A DNA stretch of 64,000 nucleotides from Lipingzhangella_A rawalii (GCF_031628175.1 NZ_JAVLVT010000010.1:124001-188000); one strand, 5' to 3'. Positions 50,695 through 59,933 are shown, counted from the stretch's first letter. The notes: generated by a model from the sequence alone, not told the origin. A program made the numbers and translations.

Positions 50695-51029
50695 AGTTCC
50701 GGTTTCCCTTCGGTCGGGTACGCCGTCCACGGCGGGACGGCCGGATATGCCGGCGACTATGCGGGCTCATCGTGATCTGTAACATCCCGGAAACCACCAG
50801 TTTTTGATCAGGGGTCCCACCAGGTGCGCTGTGACCAGCGCTAACCCAAAGCGCGAACAGTGTTTACGATCTGGATTGAATCAATATCCGGGAGTAGCGC
50901 TGACTCGCATCGGATGATCTGCCCCCAACGGCGACACACCAGCTGAATTCCGGAAAGATCGTTTTTGAAACCACAGCCATCCGAAATTGACGCCCGAAGC
51001 GTGGGGGATATGCACGCGGCTGGTGCGGC
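50695..51029. other. Regulatory gap upstream of the polyester hydrolase gene
   Basis: 335 bases, less GC-rich than the surroundings, with no gene. It holds the short palindrome described next and presumably the hydrolase promoter. Confidence 0.55.
50826..50841. promoter_or_regulatory. Operator-like palindrome GCGCTG-TGAC-CAGCGC
   Basis: A perfect 6-4-6 inverted repeat about 130 bases upstream of the hydrolase start; AGCGCT recurs nearby at about 50895. It could bind a regulator of the hydrolase gene, but no regulator can be named. Confidence 0.3.
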
Positions 51030-51716
51030 TCAGTCGACGCCGCCCGCCCCACCTTCCGGGGCCGGCGGCTCCAGCAGGCCGCGCTGGAGTGCGCGCGCCA
51101 CAGCAGCGGTCCGGTCGCTGGCGCCGAGTTTCGCGCAGGCCCGCGCCAGGTGCGTTTTCACCGTGGTGGAACTGATGCACAGCTCCCGTCCGATCGCGGC
51201 GTTGGTGTGCCCACGACTGGCCAGCCGCAGTACCGCGGTTTCCCGTTCGGTCAGGCGTTCCGCCGGGCCCGCGACGGTACCGCGCCTGCGACGGACCCCG
51301 GCGGCGAGCCGATGGGCCACACCGGGCGCGAGCACCGTCTCCCCGCGGACGGCCTCCCGGACGGCGGCGACGAGACGAGCCCGCGGGGTGTCTTTGAGCA
51401 GGTAGCCCGACGCGCCCGCCTCCACGGCCTGAACGATGTCGGTGTCGGTGTCGTAGGTGGTCAGCGCGACCACGTGGCATCCCGGGTTCGCATCCCGGAT
51501 CCGCCGCGTGGCTTCAACCCCGTCCCCGTCGGGCATCCGCAGGTCCATCAGCACCACGTCCGGCCGGTGGTTCTCGGCCATGGTCACTGCCGCATGCCCG
51601 GAGGCGGCCTCGGCCACCACGTGCAGATCCTCTTCCGCGGTGAGCATGGCCCGCACCCCCTCCCGCACCACGGGGTGATCGTCGACGAGCAGAATCCGGA
51701 TCCCCTCGGTCACCAC
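51030..51716 (-). CDS. NarL/LuxR-family response regulator
   Basis: A 228-residue regulator: receiver domain with VDDHP, phosphoacceptor Asp58 in VVLMDLRMPD, and LLKDT; C-terminal LuxR-type helix-turn-helix LTERETAVLRLASRGHTNAAIGRELCISSTTVKTHLA. Last gene of an operon with an ABC exporter and a cognate kinase, 17 bases after the kinase stop. Probably controls the exporter genes. Confidence 0.9.
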   Translation of the reverse strand: MVTEGIRILLVDDHPVVREGVRAMLTAEEDLHVVAEAASGHAAVTMAENHRPDVVLMDLRMPDGDGVEATRRIRDANPGCHVVALTTYDTDTDIVQAVEAGASGYLLKDTPRARLVAAVREAVRGETVLAPGVAHRLAAGVRRRRGTVAGPAERLTERETAVLRLASRGHTNAAIGRELCISSTTVKTHLARACAKLGASDRTAAVARALQRGLLEPPAPEGGAGGVD

Positions 51717-51733
51717 AGTTCCTCACTTTCCAC

Positions 51734-52990
51734 CTACGCACCCGGGCCGGGCCAGGTCATGGGTAGCTCCAGACGCACCACGGTTCCGGCCCCGGGCCGG
51801 CTGGCCACGGCACAGTGCCCACCGGCCTCTTCCGCCCGCTGCCGCATACTCCACAGCCCGGTTCCCGGAGGTGTCGCATCCGGCGCGAATCCATTCCCGT
51901 CGTCGCGCACCTCGAGTGCAACGGAGTCCGCGGTGTAGGTGAGTTCGACGTCCACGCGGGTGGCAGCGGCATGGCGACGGGCGTTGGCCAGGGCCTCCTG
52001 TCCGGCACGCAGGAGCTGCACCTGCGGCTCGGGATCGAGGCGGCGCGGCTGTCCCTGCACGGTGACTCGCGCGGTGATACCGAGCTCGGCACCGAGGCGC
52101 TCGGTGCTGCGGCGGAGGGCGGCGTCCAGGGTGGAGCCAGCCAACGCCGCCGGTTCCTGCTCCGCGACGATGGCGCGGGCCTCGGCGAGGTTGTCCTGGG
52201 CGGTCTGCCGCATCATCGCCACGTGCCGACGGGCCTCCTCCGGTGCGGTGTTCAGCTCCGATTCCACCGCCTGGGCAAGGGTGACGATACTGGTGAACCC
52301 CTGGGTCAGGGTGTCGTGGATTTCGCGGGCCAGATGGGCCCGCTCGGCGGCGGCGCCGGCCTCCTCGGACAGGCGGGCGACCTCGGCGCGGCTCTGCCGC
52401 AGCTGCTCCACCAGCGTGGCCCGCTCACTACTCTGGGAGATGATGCGCTGGATCCAGCCGCTCAACCAGCCGCAGAACGTCAGGACCAGGATGTAGATGG
52501 CAAGGGTAACCACCGTTTCCCGCGAGGTGAGATCGCCGGCAAGGAACCGCTGCACGTCCGAGGCCAGCATGAGGACCGCGACGCACACCAGCCCGCCCCA
52601 GCGCCCGGCGAGCATGAAGTACAGCGGCCCCAGCGCGAAGATGCCCCAGGCCGCCACCGGTGCGATCGCCACCACCGGCGCGGACAGGGCAAGCATGCCG
52701 CCGGCGACGAGCCAGCCCCGCGCGGTGGTGAAGTCGTCCCCGGGCAGCAGCCGGCCCGCCAGCAGATACCACATCCCCAGCGCAACCAGCAGGCCCACCG
52801 CGACCCACCGCCAGCCGGGCTCGGCGGCGACATAGACGAGCACGGCCAGGGTCGCCAGGGCGGTGAGCACCAGCAGGTGCCAGTGCCAGGTCAGTTCCCA
52901 GGCGTGGGCCTGGCTGGCCGTGGTGGGGCTGGGACCCGGCCGAGGCGAGTCCCCGGCCGGGTCGGCCATGTCCGAGCGGGGTGCCGGCAT
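51734..52990 (-). CDS. Sensor histidine kinase, NarX/DesK type (HisKA_3)
   Basis: A 418-residue kinase with six predicted membrane helices in the N-terminal about 190 residues and no large external domain. Then HisKA_3 with the phosphorylated His in AREIHDTLTQGFTSI, and the HATPase_c domain (QEALANARRHAAAT, VRDDGNGF, GTGLWSMRQRAE). It probably senses membrane or transporter state. ATG at 52988-52990 with AAGGACGG upstream; a GTG at 52996 would overlap the permease stop by four bases. Partner of the regulator downstream. Confidence 0.88.
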   Translation of the reverse strand: MPAPRSDMADPAGDSPRPGPSPTTASQAHAWELTWHWHLLVLTALATLAVLVYVAAEPGWRWVAVGLLVALGMWYLLAGRLLPGDDFTTARGWLVAGGMLALSAPVVAIAPVAAWGIFALGPLYFMLAGRWGGLVCVAVLMLASDVQRFLAGDLTSRETVVTLAIYILVLTFCGWLSGWIQRIISQSSERATLVEQLRQSRAEVARLSEEAGAAAERAHLAREIHDTLTQGFTSIVTLAQAVESELNTAPEEARRHVAMMRQTAQDNLAEARAIVAEQEPAALAGSTLDAALRRSTERLGAELGITARVTVQGQPRRLDPEPQVQLLRAGQEALANARRHAAATRVDVELTYTADSVALEVRDDGNGFAPDATPPGTGLWSMRQRAEEAGGHCAVASRPGAGTVVRLELPMTWPGPGA

Positions 52991-52992
52991 GC

Positions 52993-53856
52993 TCACCCGT
53001 CCTTGGCGGTTTTCCAGCGAAACGTCAGGAGGCACAGGATCACGCCCACCACGCACCAGACGGCCAGCACAGCCAGCACCAGGTGCAGATCCCAGGCCCC
53101 CGAGGGCTCCAGGGCCGCCGCGGACTCGGGGTAGAAGGCGGAGCGCATTCCCTGGGCCATCCACTTCAGCGGGAACACGGCGGCGACGTTCACCACCCAG
53201 TCCGGCAGGGCCTGCACCGGGATGAATACCCCGGAGAAGAACTGGAGCACCAGAAACGGCACGATGACGATGACGCTGGCGCCACGGGCCGACCGCGCGA
53301 GGCTGCTGCACGCGATTCCCAGCAGGGAGCAGGCCACCGTACCGAGCACGAACACCCAGGTGATGGTGAGCCAGTCCCCCAGCTGGACGGGGAGATCGGC
53401 GCCGTAACCGATGCGGGCCACGCCCAGCAGCAGGATCAGCTGTCCCAGCGCGAGCAGCAGCACCATGCCGGTTTTCCCGAGGAAGTACGCCGCGGGCGGC
53501 ATGGGGGTTCCGCGGAGCCGACGCAGGGTACCGTTATCGCGTTCGGTGGCGATTCCAACACCGAGGGTCTGGAAACTGACCGACATCAGGGCCATGGCGA
53601 TCAGTCCGGGCAGGTAGAACTCGGTCGCCTGCATATGGATCTGGGGGCCCTGGTCCATATCGGCGAAGATGGCACTGAACAGCAGCAGGATCAGGGTGGG
53701 AAACGCGAAGGTGAACAGGACGGTCTCCCACTCCCGGAAGAACTCCCGAATCTCCAGCCAGCTGCGGGACACACCGACGCGTAGGGTTCCCGGGAGTTCG
53801 GCGGCACCGGGCCGTGTCTGTGCTGGCGTCGGACGGTCGGTGCTGGTCACGTCCAC
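52993..53856 (-). CDS. ABC-2 type exporter permease
   Basis: A 287-residue permease with six membrane helices and the ABC-2 block ERDNGTLRRLRGTPMPPAAYFLGK between helices 2 and 3. Works with the ATPase encoded upstream, whose stop it overlaps; GTG codons at 53856 and 53850 are both possible starts. Substrate unknown; genes of this arrangement (ATPase, permease, kinase, regulator) often export antibiotics or lipids. Confidence 0.85.
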   Translation of the reverse strand: MDVTSTDRPTPAQTRPGAAELPGTLRVGVSRSWLEIREFFREWETVLFTFAFPTLILLLFSAIFADMDQGPQIHMQATEFYLPGLIAMALMSVSFQTLGVGIATERDNGTLRRLRGTPMPPAAYFLGKTGMVLLLALGQLILLLGVARIGYGADLPVQLGDWLTITWVFVLGTVACSLLGIACSSLARSARGASVIVIVPFLVLQFFSGVFIPVQALPDWVVNVAAVFPLKWMAQGMRSAFYPESAAALEPSGAWDLHLVLAVLAVWCVVGVILCLLTFRWKTAKDG

Positions 53857-54791
53857 ACCTCGGCTTCCTGGGGCGGGGCGGGGGTGGGCTGGCGGCTGGT
53901 GGCGTCCCCACCGGGGGCAGCGGTGGGGGGCGGGGCGTCGCCGACGAGTGTGAGGTAGGTCTGCTCAAGGGTCGGCCGGTGCACCGACAGTTGCGGAATC
54001 TCCCCGGGGTGGGTGTCCAGCAGCTGCCGGAGGAACTGGGTGGGCTGGTCGGTGCGGACCTGCTGGTCCTCACCGTCGGCATACCACGACACCACAGTGC
54101 GGGCGTCGACCTGTCCGCCGAGCGTGGCCGGGTCGCCGTCAGCGACCACCCGACCGTCGGCGAGTACCACCACCCGGTCCGCGAGGGCCTCGGCCTCGTG
54201 CAGGTAGTGGGTGGTCAGCAGGATGGATGTCTGGTCCGCGGCCAGCTGACGCAGCAGCTCCCAGAAGGCGTGCCGCGCCTGCGGGTCGAAGCCGGTGGTG
54301 GGCTCGTCCAGAAACAGCAGCTCGGGCCGGCCCACGATGCCCAGGGCAACGTCGAGACGACGTCGCTGCCCACCGGAGAGCGCACGAACCCGGGTGCGGG
54401 CCTGCCGGTCCAGCCCGACCAGTTCCAGCACCTCGTCTGTGGGGCGGGGATCGGGATAGTAGCCGGCGAAGTGGCGCACCACTTCGCGCACCGTTAGCGG
54501 CGAATCCTCGACGGCTCGCTGCCACACGATGCCGATGCGGGCCCGCCAGGCCCGCCCGGCGGTCTTCGGGTCGCTGCCCAGAACCTGCACGGTTCCCCGG
54601 TCCCGGCTCCGAAACCCCGCGATGATCTCCAGGGTGGTGCTCTTTCCCGCACCGTTCGGCCCGAGCAGCGACAGGACCTCGCCGCGGGCCAGATCCAGAT
54701 CCACGCCGTCGACGGCGGCGGTGGCACCATAGCGCTTATGCAGCCCCCGCACCTCGACGGCGGGGGCCGCGGTTGGGGTGTGTTCCGTCAT
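53847..54791 (-). CDS. ABC exporter ATP-binding protein
   Basis: A 314-residue drug-exporter-type ATPase: Walker A GPNGAGKST, Q-loop IVWQRAVE, signature LSGGQRRRLD, Walker B LLFLDEPTTGFD, H-loop TTHYL. A C-terminal domain of about 100 residues is of the DrrA type. First gene of the four-gene operon. ATG at 54789-54791; a longer upstream frame lacks support. Confidence 0.9.
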   Translation of the reverse strand: MTEHTPTAAPAVEVRGLHKRYGATAAVDGVDLDLARGEVLSLLGPNGAGKSTTLEIIAGFRSRDRGTVQVLGSDPKTAGRAWRARIGIVWQRAVEDSPLTVREVVRHFAGYYPDPRPTDEVLELVGLDRQARTRVRALSGGQRRRLDVALGIVGRPELLFLDEPTTGFDPQARHAFWELLRQLAADQTSILLTTHYLHEAEALADRVVVLADGRVVADGDPATLGGQVDARTVVSWYADGEDQQVRTDQPTQFLRQLLDTHPGEIPQLSVHRPTLEQTYLTLVGDAPPPTAAPGGDATSRQPTPAPPQEAEVWT

Positions 54792-54998
54792 GACGCCATA
54801 CTCGCCCGTGCCGCCGGGCTGCGACATCCACCGTGCGGACAGCCCGAGGTCCTCCGATTGGGGGACATGCGCGTGGCCACGTCTTCCCATTCCAGCCAGG
54901 CGTCTCGGGCCGTACGATGTCGCGGATCGACAGGCGGCCCGAGACGCCGACCGAACGAACCTGCGTTGCTGCACTGGTGTCCGTGACCGGAGGTGACG

Positions 54999-56258
54999 AT
55001 GCCCGGATCGTGGCAGGGCTCCTGCACGTGGATCGATCTAACGCGCACGCGTCGGGAGGCGCTGGGCTGCCTCGCGGCGGCCGCGGCAGCGCTCCTGGTG
55101 TTCGCCCTGGCCGCTGTGCTCGGGGCTCTGACGTCTGGCCGGTGGACGGCACACAACCTCGCCGGTCTGGCCGCGGGCGTGGCCGGGTTCGGACTGCTCG
55201 CCAGCGTGGCGGTGCGGTTCCCCCGGGCGCTGGGGCGGCAGGGGATCCTCGTGCAGTCGCAGGGACTGACCCTGACGGAGGATGCCAGCTTGTGGTGTTC
55301 GGGGCGTCGCTGGGATCTGCCGTGGCATGCCCTGGAGTCCCTCACCAGCAGCCCTGTCGACACGACGACCCACCAGCACCGGGCTCGGGAGAAGACCCTG
55401 TGGGTGACGATAGGAACGCGGGGGGAACCGGCAGCCGCGAAGGTGCCCACCTTCCTGTGGCGAACGCGATCCGGGCCGCCGCAGACCTCGGCGCCCGGCC
55501 ACGCCACCGTTGGGCTGTCCCTCACGCCGCCGCAGCTGTATACCCTGTTTCGCGCGGTGGCGACGCACCGGCCCGAGATCGTGAACGAGACCCCCGATGT
55601 CGAGAATTGGCGGTCCCACGATCCCGCCCCGGTGCCGAGCGAGCCAATGCCCGCGCACTGGTTTGGGATGCGGGCAGCATGGGCGACGCTGTGGTGGGTG
55701 TGCGGGCTGGCGCTGGTGTATGTGACCATCACGGCGACCCTGTTCGAGTGGCTGCCCCGGCAGGCGGAACTGGCGCGGGCAGACGTGTCCGCGATCGTGG
55801 AAATCTCGGTGCAGGCCGCCACGATTGCCGCACTGCTGGGGCTGCTGGTGGGCCTAATGCCGAGAACACTGGCCCAGCAGGGGGTTCGGCTCGACGGCTG
55901 CGGAATCACCCTGGTGCAGAACCGACTGGCCTGGCGCCCGGCGCACAGCGTGCACCTGCCGTGGGACGAGATTCACCAGTGCCGCCCATATCCCCGACGC
56001 TTCCGGGGCTTGGGGCGCACGCGGTGGATGCTGAGCGTGCTGATCACTACTCCCCAACGACTCACCCCCGCTGAATGCCCGAGCTGGGCACTGGTGCAGC
56101 CCGTGGATCCCCACACCCCGCCCGCCACGCCCACACGCCCGCTGACCAAGGTCACGCTACCCCTGGGCCGGCGCCATGTACGACACCTCACCCGGGTGCT
56201 GCGGGAGCATCATCCGCACGTGCTTCCTCCCGATGCCGCCATCCCACCCTCGTGGTGA
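54999..56258 (+). CDS. Membrane protein with duplicated two-helix + PH-like units
   Basis: A 419-residue protein of unknown function. It is a tandem duplication: two membrane helices followed by a beta-rich PH-like segment, twice. The matching segments are RALGRQGILVQSQGLTL...WDLPWHALESL (about 75-110) and RTLAQQGVRLDGCGITL...VHLPWDEIHQC (about 285-325). The ATG at 54999 is preferred over a GTG at 54993, because GGAGG at 54989-54993 is correctly spaced only for it. The 3' end overlaps the convergent gene by about 70 bases. Confidence 0.7.
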   Translation: MPGSWQGSCTWIDLTRTRREALGCLAAAAAALLVFALAAVLGALTSGRWTAHNLAGLAAGVAGFGLLASVAVRFPRALGRQGILVQSQGLTLTEDASLWCSGRRWDLPWHALESLTSSPVDTTTHQHRAREKTLWVTIGTRGEPAAAKVPTFLWRTRSGPPQTSAPGHATVGLSLTPPQLYTLFRAVATHRPEIVNETPDVENWRSHDPAPVPSEPMPAHWFGMRAAWATLWWVCGLALVYVTITATLFEWLPRQAELARADVSAIVEISVQAATIAALLGLLVGLMPRTLAQQGVRLDGCGITLVQNRLAWRPAHSVHLPWDEIHQCRPYPRRFRGLGRTRWMLSVLITTPQRLTPAECPSWALVQPVDPHTPPATPTRPLTKVTLPLGRRHVRHLTRVLREHHPHVLPPDAAIPPSW

Positions 56259-57018
56259 GCGGTACGTGGCAACCACGGACGCGGCCCGGCCCCGAGGCAG
56301 CCCCAGGGCGAGCCGCGCACGGACTGAGCTCCGGGCAGATCCCACCCCCGGGGACCCCGCACCGGCACGGCGGTGCTGACCAGCGGCGACAGCGAAACCC
56401 CGGATTCAGCTCACCCCCCCGCTCGGTTTTTTCCTCAGTCGCGGGAGGGTTGCGCAGGTCAGCGGCGCCGGCGATCTCGCCCAGGAGATCGGCCAGGTCT
56501 GTGAGGACCCGGCGGCTCTCCTCCAGCGCCGCCCGCAGGTCCGGTTCCCGTTCCCAGGCGCGCTCGTGGCTGACCGGGTCCACATGCTCCGGGCGGGTTT
56601 CCTCGTAGGCGCGCAGCAGGGGATGCCACTCGGTCAACAGGGGCCGTAGCGAGCCGTTCAACACTGTCACCGCCAGCACCCCGAAGGACAGTTCCCCCTC
56701 GGCGCGTGCCGGCGCGATCTCCGGACCGTAGCGGCGCAGAATATCCCGAGTGATCCGAAACAGGTCGTACAGCGACGACAGCGCCTCCCGCAGCAGGCCC
56801 TGCCCCGGCGGCAACTCCACCGCCGACACGCGCGTGACCAGCTCCACGTACAGCTCCCACGCGGCGTTGCGCTCGGCCTCGTCCGGCTCCCACGTGCCCT
56901 GAATCTCCCCCAGCAGCGGCACGGACAGGGTTACGGCCACCTGCCTGGGCCGGAGGTTACGTCCCTTCGACACGTGCTTCCCTTTCGGTGACGGCGAACC
57001 CGGATCGATCCCCCGCAT
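56188..57018 (-). CDS. Stand-alone helical protein paralogous to the TIR-STAND C-terminal domain
   Basis: Up to 276 residues. Residues about 40-185 are helical and clearly related to the last about 150 residues of the divergent TIR-NB-ARC protein: AWELYVELVTRV...GLLREALSSLYDLFRITRDILRRY...LRPLLTEWHPLL corresponds to AFEIQMQLVTRV...GILREALGSLHTLLELSRDIMRRY...LRPFLERWHPAL. The C-terminal about 80 residues are Arg/Pro/Cys-rich, overlap the convergent gene, and may not be conserved. ATG at 57016-57018 with GGGGAG upstream; a GTG at 56971-56973 with AAAGGGAAG is also possible. Likely a partner or modulator of the TIR protein. Confidence 0.65.
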   Translation of the reverse strand: MRGIDPGSPSPKGKHVSKGRNLRPRQVAVTLSVPLLGEIQGTWEPDEAERNAAWELYVELVTRVSAVELPPGQGLLREALSSLYDLFRITRDILRRYGPEIAPARAEGELSFGVLAVTVLNGSLRPLLTEWHPLLRAYEETRPEHVDPVSHERAWEREPDLRAALEESRRVLTDLADLLGEIAGAADLRNPPATEEKTERGGELNPGFRCRRWSAPPCRCGVPGGGICPELSPCAARPGAASGPGRVRGCHVPLTTRVGWRHREEARADDAPAAPG

Positions 57019-57078
57019 GCCCGATTCTCCCCGGCTGGGACAGTGATGCGCGCTCACCGGCAGGCCCAGCTACCTTCC

Positions 57079-57084
57079 TATACT
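57079..57084 (+). promoter_or_regulatory. -10 element for a leaderless TIR-STAND transcript
   Basis: TATACT lies six bases before the GTG at 57091, the spacing of leaderless actinobacterial transcripts. No ribosome binding site precedes that GTG. The gap to the divergent gene is 72 bases, so the region must serve both directions. Confidence 0.5.
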
Positions 57085-57090
57085 CGGGGG

Positions 57091-59319
57091 GTGGCTGAAC
57101 AGGGGCGCGCGCACGACACCGGCCGGGACGAGGAGCCCGCCTGGGACGTGTTCGTCAGCTACGCCCGCCGCGACATCGCCCGGGTGCGGCCGCTGGTGGC
57201 GGCGCTGCGCGCGGTGGGACTGTCGGTGTTCACCGACGACACCGCAATCGGCGACTTCGCCGCGATCAGCCACACCATCCGCACGGAGCTGGCGCGGTCC
57301 CGGCTACTCCTCGTGTACTACTCGACCGCCTACCCGCGGCGCCGCGCCTGCCAGTGGGAGCTGACCGTGGCCTTCCTCGCCGCCCAGCGGATCGACGCCG
57401 ACCCGAGACACCGCATCCTGGTCGTCAACCCGGAGGCCGGCACCGAGCATATTCACCCCGTGGAACTGCGGGACAGCAAGCACGCCCCCGGGGCCACCCG
57501 AGCCGACCGGGACGGCCCACGCACGCACTCCGACTACGCCGAGCTGGCCCACCGGGTACGGGAACGGCTCGCCAGCGTGTCGAACGTGTTCGGGGCGGCA
57601 CTACGTCCGGGAACGCCCCGATGGACGCCCGCACCCGCACGCGCGGGCTCGACGCGGTTCACCGGCCGGCTGGTGGAGTCCTGGCAGCTGCACAGCGCAC
57701 TGCACCCGCATCCCCTTCCCCTGGTCAGCGGGCGGGACGCCGCCAGCTGGGCGGTGGTACGGGGGCCCGCCGGTATCGGTAAGACCCTGCTGGTGGAGGA
57801 GTACGCGCTCCGGTTCGCCACGGCCTACCCCGGCGGGGTCTTCTGGTTGAGCCTCGCCGGCGCTGCGGACCCGCCCACCGTGGCCGCCCGCTACCGGACA
57901 CAACTCGCCGACACCGCGGCCGCCCTGGATGCCCCGACGGACCCCGGCCCGGCGCGTTCACCCCACCCGCGGCTGGAACGACTACTGGACGCGCTCGCGG
58001 CCCGGCTCGGATCGCTGCCCGGACCGTTCCTGTGGGTGGTGGATGACGTGCCCGACCTGGCCGACGCCGAGCTGACCCGCCAGCTGCGGGCTCCCCACCC
58101 TCAGGGCCGCACAGTGTTCACCACCCGCAGCAGGCGGACGGGGGTGGAAGCCACCGCGATCGATCTGGACCCCCTACCGGAGGAGGATGCGCTACGGCTG
58201 CTCACGCCCCTGCATGAGGATCCGGGGGCTGATTCGACCCGGGCGGCGCGCACCCGTCTCGCCCGGGAGGTGGGCCACCATCCTCTGGCGCTGGACCTGC
58301 TGGGGCGTGACCCCTACCGCCGCTCCCCCATGGCACTGTCGGCACTGCTGTATGAGGCCGGCTGCGAGGTACTCAGCGACATCGCCACCGAGGTGCCGCT
58401 GCCCACCGGCTACCCGAGCGATATTGCCCAGGTTCTCCTCGGGGACGTGCTCCACGCGCCCCAGTCGGGATCCACCGCAGACCCGGCCGGCGATAGTTCG
58501 GCGCTGGACGCGCTGCGCTGCGCGGTGGCCTGCGATCCGGTTCCGGTGACAGTGGACCTGGTATGGCGGATCCTGTCCGAGGCACTCGCGGCAGGCGCTG
58601 CACAGCCCCGGGCGCGTTCCGGAATCGCGCAGCTGCACCGTATGTGTGTGTTGGCGCCGCAGGGGCCGGAATCCTGGCGGGTGACGCCGCTCACCCGCTG
58701 GGCGCTTCAGCGACACGACCCGGATCCGGAGCGCAGCGAGTTGCTGCGCAAGGCTGCGCTGGGCGTGCTGGCCGGGCGCCACGAGACTAGTATCGGAAAC
58801 GGCAGACCGCCGTCGCGCGTCACGGACACTCCGGAGGCCCGCATGCCGCAGGAGCGCACGCCCGCACCGGTCACCGACATGGACCGGATGGCCGCGTTCG
58901 AAATCCAGATGCAGCTGGTGACCCGCGTGGGGATCCAACGGCTCGGCGAACACGGGGGGATTCTGCGCGAGGCACTCGGCTCCCTGCACACCCTGCTGGA
59001 GCTGAGCCGCGACATCATGCGCCGGTACAACATCGCGTTGAGCGACCCCTGGCACAGCCGCGGCTCGGACGTGGAACAGCTCGTGGACGAGCTGATCAAC
59101 GATGTGTTGCGGCCATTCCTGGAGCGGTGGCACCCCGCGCTCGCCGAACACGAGGCGAGCCGCCCCGCGGGCACGGGCGCCTACGCCCACGAGTGCGCGT
59201 GGCCGCAGGCCACCCAGCTGCGCGCGGAGTTGGACGCTCTGCACGATCCGCTCAGCCGTATCGCGCGCGACCTCGGCGAGATCAGCGGCTCCTCGTTCGG
59301 ATTCCGCCCCACGCCGTAG
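57091..59319 (+). CDS. TIR - NB-ARC (STAND) - helical domain protein, candidate immunity NADase
   Basis: A 742-residue protein. TIR domain about 12-160: WDVFVSYARRDIARVRPLVAALRAVGLSVFTDD, then ACQWELTVAF with the Glu90 that is catalytic in NAD-cleaving TIR domains. NB-ARC ATPase about 195-420: Walker A GPAGIGKT (Lys231), Walker B FLWVVDDVPD (Asp318), TVFTTRSRR, GHHPLAL. A winged-helix part (about 440-570) is followed, after a loose linker, by a C-terminal helical domain (about 594-742) also encoded alone by the divergent gene. Proteins of this plan sense infection and deplete NAD+ (known for related systems, inferred here). The GTG at 57091 is taken as a leaderless start; the in-frame ATG at 57043 has no support. 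A strong internal start lies at 58843. Confidence 0.8.
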   Translation: MAEQGRAHDTGRDEEPAWDVFVSYARRDIARVRPLVAALRAVGLSVFTDDTAIGDFAAISHTIRTELARSRLLLVYYSTAYPRRRACQWELTVAFLAAQRIDADPRHRILVVNPEAGTEHIHPVELRDSKHAPGATRADRDGPRTHSDYAELAHRVRERLASVSNVFGAALRPGTPRWTPAPARAGSTRFTGRLVESWQLHSALHPHPLPLVSGRDAASWAVVRGPAGIGKTLLVEEYALRFATAYPGGVFWLSLAGAADPPTVAARYRTQLADTAAALDAPTDPGPARSPHPRLERLLDALAARLGSLPGPFLWVVDDVPDLADAELTRQLRAPHPQGRTVFTTRSRRTGVEATAIDLDPLPEEDALRLLTPLHEDPGADSTRAARTRLAREVGHHPLALDLLGRDPYRRSPMALSALLYEAGCEVLSDIATEVPLPTGYPSDIAQVLLGDVLHAPQSGSTADPAGDSSALDALRCAVACDPVPVTVDLVWRILSEALAAGAAQPRARSGIAQLHRMCVLAPQGPESWRVTPLTRWALQRHDPDPERSELLRKAALGVLAGRHETSIGNGRPPSRVTDTPEARMPQERTPAPVTDMDRMAAFEIQMQLVTRVGIQRLGEHGGILREALGSLHTLLELSRDIMRRYNIALSDPWHSRGSDVEQLVDELINDVLRPFLERWHPALAEHEASRPAGTGAYAHECAWPQATQLRAELDALHDPLSRIARDLGEISGSSFGFRPTP
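58833..58845 (+). promoter_or_regulatory. In-frame internal ribosome binding site and start
   Basis: GGAGG, five bases, then ATG (58843-58845), in frame with the TIR-STAND gene at codon 585 and just before the C-terminal helical domain. It would give a separate protein of about 158 residues equivalent to the divergent neighbour. Confidence 0.5.
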
Positions 59320-59406
59320 GCCAGCCGCCCCGATCCCACGTTCTTCGGGGAGCGGGGATCAATGGCCGGGGGCGATCGCTTGGGGGCGCGGGGCGGGGAG
59401 GGCTGC

Positions 59407-59925
59407 TCACCGGTGCGGCTGGTTCCACCGCGGGTCGCCGTCCAGGTAGCGCTGTTTGTGCTCGGGCAGGGGGAAATAGGGGTTGGTGGCCGCGGTACGG
59501 TCACGTCCGCGGCGGCGCGCCACCCACACGAGCATCCACCCGAGAACTGCGCTGACCAACGTCAGTACGCTGATCGTGGCGAGCCCGCCGGGCCCACCCA
59601 CCTCGTCCATGTCCTCCCACAGCCACACTTTCTCCACGATGTTGTAGCCTACGGCCACCACGGGCACCCCACACGTGGCGACGACGTTGCGCACGATCCG
59701 GTTCCGGTGCGGGCGCAGATGCCCGAACGCCGCCAGCAGGGCCGCCAGGAACGGTGCCACCAGCACGTAGCCCAGCACCACCAGAGGCTCGTAGGTTCCG
59801 ATCTGGTCGTAGGGAAGCGCGGAAACCGCGAGCATCCAGCCGATCAGAACCGCGGCTGACCCGACGACGTACCCCGCCACGGCCAGTAGCCACGAGACGA
59901 TGATGTCCCAGGGAATCCAGCGCAC
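59407..59925 (-). CDS. Small four-helix membrane protein of unknown function
   Basis: A 172-residue protein with four membrane helices (VSWLLAVAGYVVGSAAVLIGWML; LVVLGYVLVAPFLAALLAAF; NVVATCGVPVVAVGYNIVEKVWLW; TISVLTLVSAVLGWMLVWV) and a short C-terminal tail ending in PRWNQPHR. No family recognised. It starts at a GTG eight bases after the lipoprotein stop, so it is likely co-transcribed with the two AT-rich genes, though its own base composition is normal for the chromosome. Confidence 0.65.
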   Translation of the reverse strand: MRWIPWDIIVSWLLAVAGYVVGSAAVLIGWMLAVSALPYDQIGTYEPLVVLGYVLVAPFLAALLAAFGHLRPHRNRIVRNVVATCGVPVVAVGYNIVEKVWLWEDMDEVGGPGGLATISVLTLVSAVLGWMLVWVARRRGRDRTAATNPYFPLPEHKQRYLDGDPRWNQPHR

Positions 59926-59933
59926 CGCCGGAC

